Assembly: GCA_052384575.1 (NCBI GenBank)
Contig: JBQSUQ010000007.1
DNA length: 64,000 nucleotides
From: JBQSUQ01 sp052384575
Lineage (GTDB): Bacteria > Pseudomonadota > Gammaproteobacteria > Enterobacterales > Pasteurellaceae
Reading direction: 5' to 3' (one strand)
Shown here piece by piece: positions 63,490 through 64,000 of this stretch. The position numbers were made by a program, and so were the translations under genes. The notes under the pieces were generated by a model that worked only from the letters and a program-made list of their open reading frames with translations, was not told the origin of the DNA and searched no databases. The first letter of the stretch is position 1. The number at the start of each line of letters is the position of its first letter.

Positions 63490-64000
63490 ATGAAAACAAC
63501 TGCAGAAATTAGACAATCCTTTTTAGACTTTTTCCACAGTAAAGGTCATCAAATTGTGGAAAGTAGTTCCTTAGTTCCTGAAAACGATCCTACCTTACTT
63601 TTTACCAATGCTGGTATGAACCAATTTAAAGATGTTTTTTTAGGTTTAGAAAAACGTTCATACACTAGAGCGACAACTGCACAGCGTTGTGTTCGTGCTG
63701 GTGGTAAACATAATGACTTAGAAAATGTAGGTTACACCGCTCGTCACCACACATTCTTTGAAATGATGGGTAACTTTAGTTTTGGTGATTATTTTAAACA
63801 TGATGCGATTCAATTCGGTTGGGAATATTTAACATCGCCACAATGGCTGGGATTACCAAAAGAAAAATTATATGTCACTGTTTATGCAACAGATGACGAA
63901 GCCTATAACATTTGGCATAACGAAGTAGGCGTGCCTGCAGAGCATATTATTCGTATTGGCGATAACAAAGGTGCACCTTATGCTTCAGATAATTTCTGGG
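63490..64000 (+). CDS. alaS: alanyl-tRNA synthetase, N-terminus only
   Basis: Charges tRNA-Ala. 170 residues of the roughly 875 usual are in the window. The start MKTTAEIRQSFLDFFHSKGH and the class II core (FTNAGMNQFKDVFLG, RCVRAGGKHNDLENVG, HHTFFEMMGNFSFGDYF) are clear. The frame runs off the right edge. Confidence 0.97.
   Translation, partial: MKTTAEIRQSFLDFFHSKGHQIVESSSLVPENDPTLLFTNAGMNQFKDVFLGLEKRSYTRATTAQRCVRAGGKHNDLENVGYTARHHTFFEMMGNFSFGDYFKHDAIQFGWEYLTSPQWLGLPKEKLYVTVYATDDEAYNIWHNEVGVPAEHIIRIGDNKGAPYASDNFW

Overview
The window is a Pasteurellaceae chromosome segment, most likely from Haemophilus. The 9-base uptake sequence AAGTGCGGT/ACCGCACTT of the H. influenzae type recurs throughout, often as inverted pairs that serve as terminators. 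Core gene products read as close H. influenzae relatives. Complete sorbitol (srl) and mannitol (mtl) PTS operons argue for an oral Haemophilus such as H. parainfluenzae rather than H. influenzae Rd, but the species is not proven from sequence alone.

Layout: 1-5340 holds hemB (partial), tatCBA, greB and tex. 5355-6800 is a sodium:alanine symporter. 6989-11930 is the sorbitol operon srlA-E-B-D-gutM-srlR with a fructose-6-phosphate aldolase upstream. 11943-21646 holds a DUF406 gene, the ompP1/fadL porin, ogt, mutH, ygdQ/terC, yajQ, serB/smp, rpmE, priA and ftsN. 21733-26775 is a TetR-controlled RND efflux operon. 26801-27118 is a free-standing transcription unit for a tandemly duplicated structured RNA. 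27202-30595 is a QseBC/FirRS-like two-component operon with a PepSY protein. 30797-43208 carries a dicarboxylate transporter, rraA, menA, trmO, purT, luxS, yqaA, yqaB, three tRNAs, rep, ndh and mreDC. 54078-64000 carries mreB, mtlADR, yggT, yggU, a GNAT protein, tpiA, waaA, coaD and the start of alaS.

The outstanding accessory feature lies between mreC and mreB. A 10,786-bp segment (43260-54045) has perfect 26-bp terminal inverted repeats and an 8-bp target duplication (GATTTTTT), the signature expected of an IS1595-family transposon. It carries two diverged IS1595-type transposases pointing outward, two small coiled-coil/winged-helix-like proteins, a 1232-residue trimeric autotransporter adhesin, and an operon of an XRE regulator and two glycosyltransferases. 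One glycosyltransferase has an 11-unit CAAT tract and is out of frame as sequenced. The element looks like a mobile surface-adhesin/glycosylation module under phase variation, inserted in the loop of a USS hairpin within the mreBCD operon.

The second notable signal is the tandem RNA downstream of acrB. Its two ~103-nt copies keep the same four helices and a loop-loop pseudoknot while the paired bases differ. A good sigma-70 promoter starts at the first helix and a terminator closes the unit. I do not recognise the RNA class.
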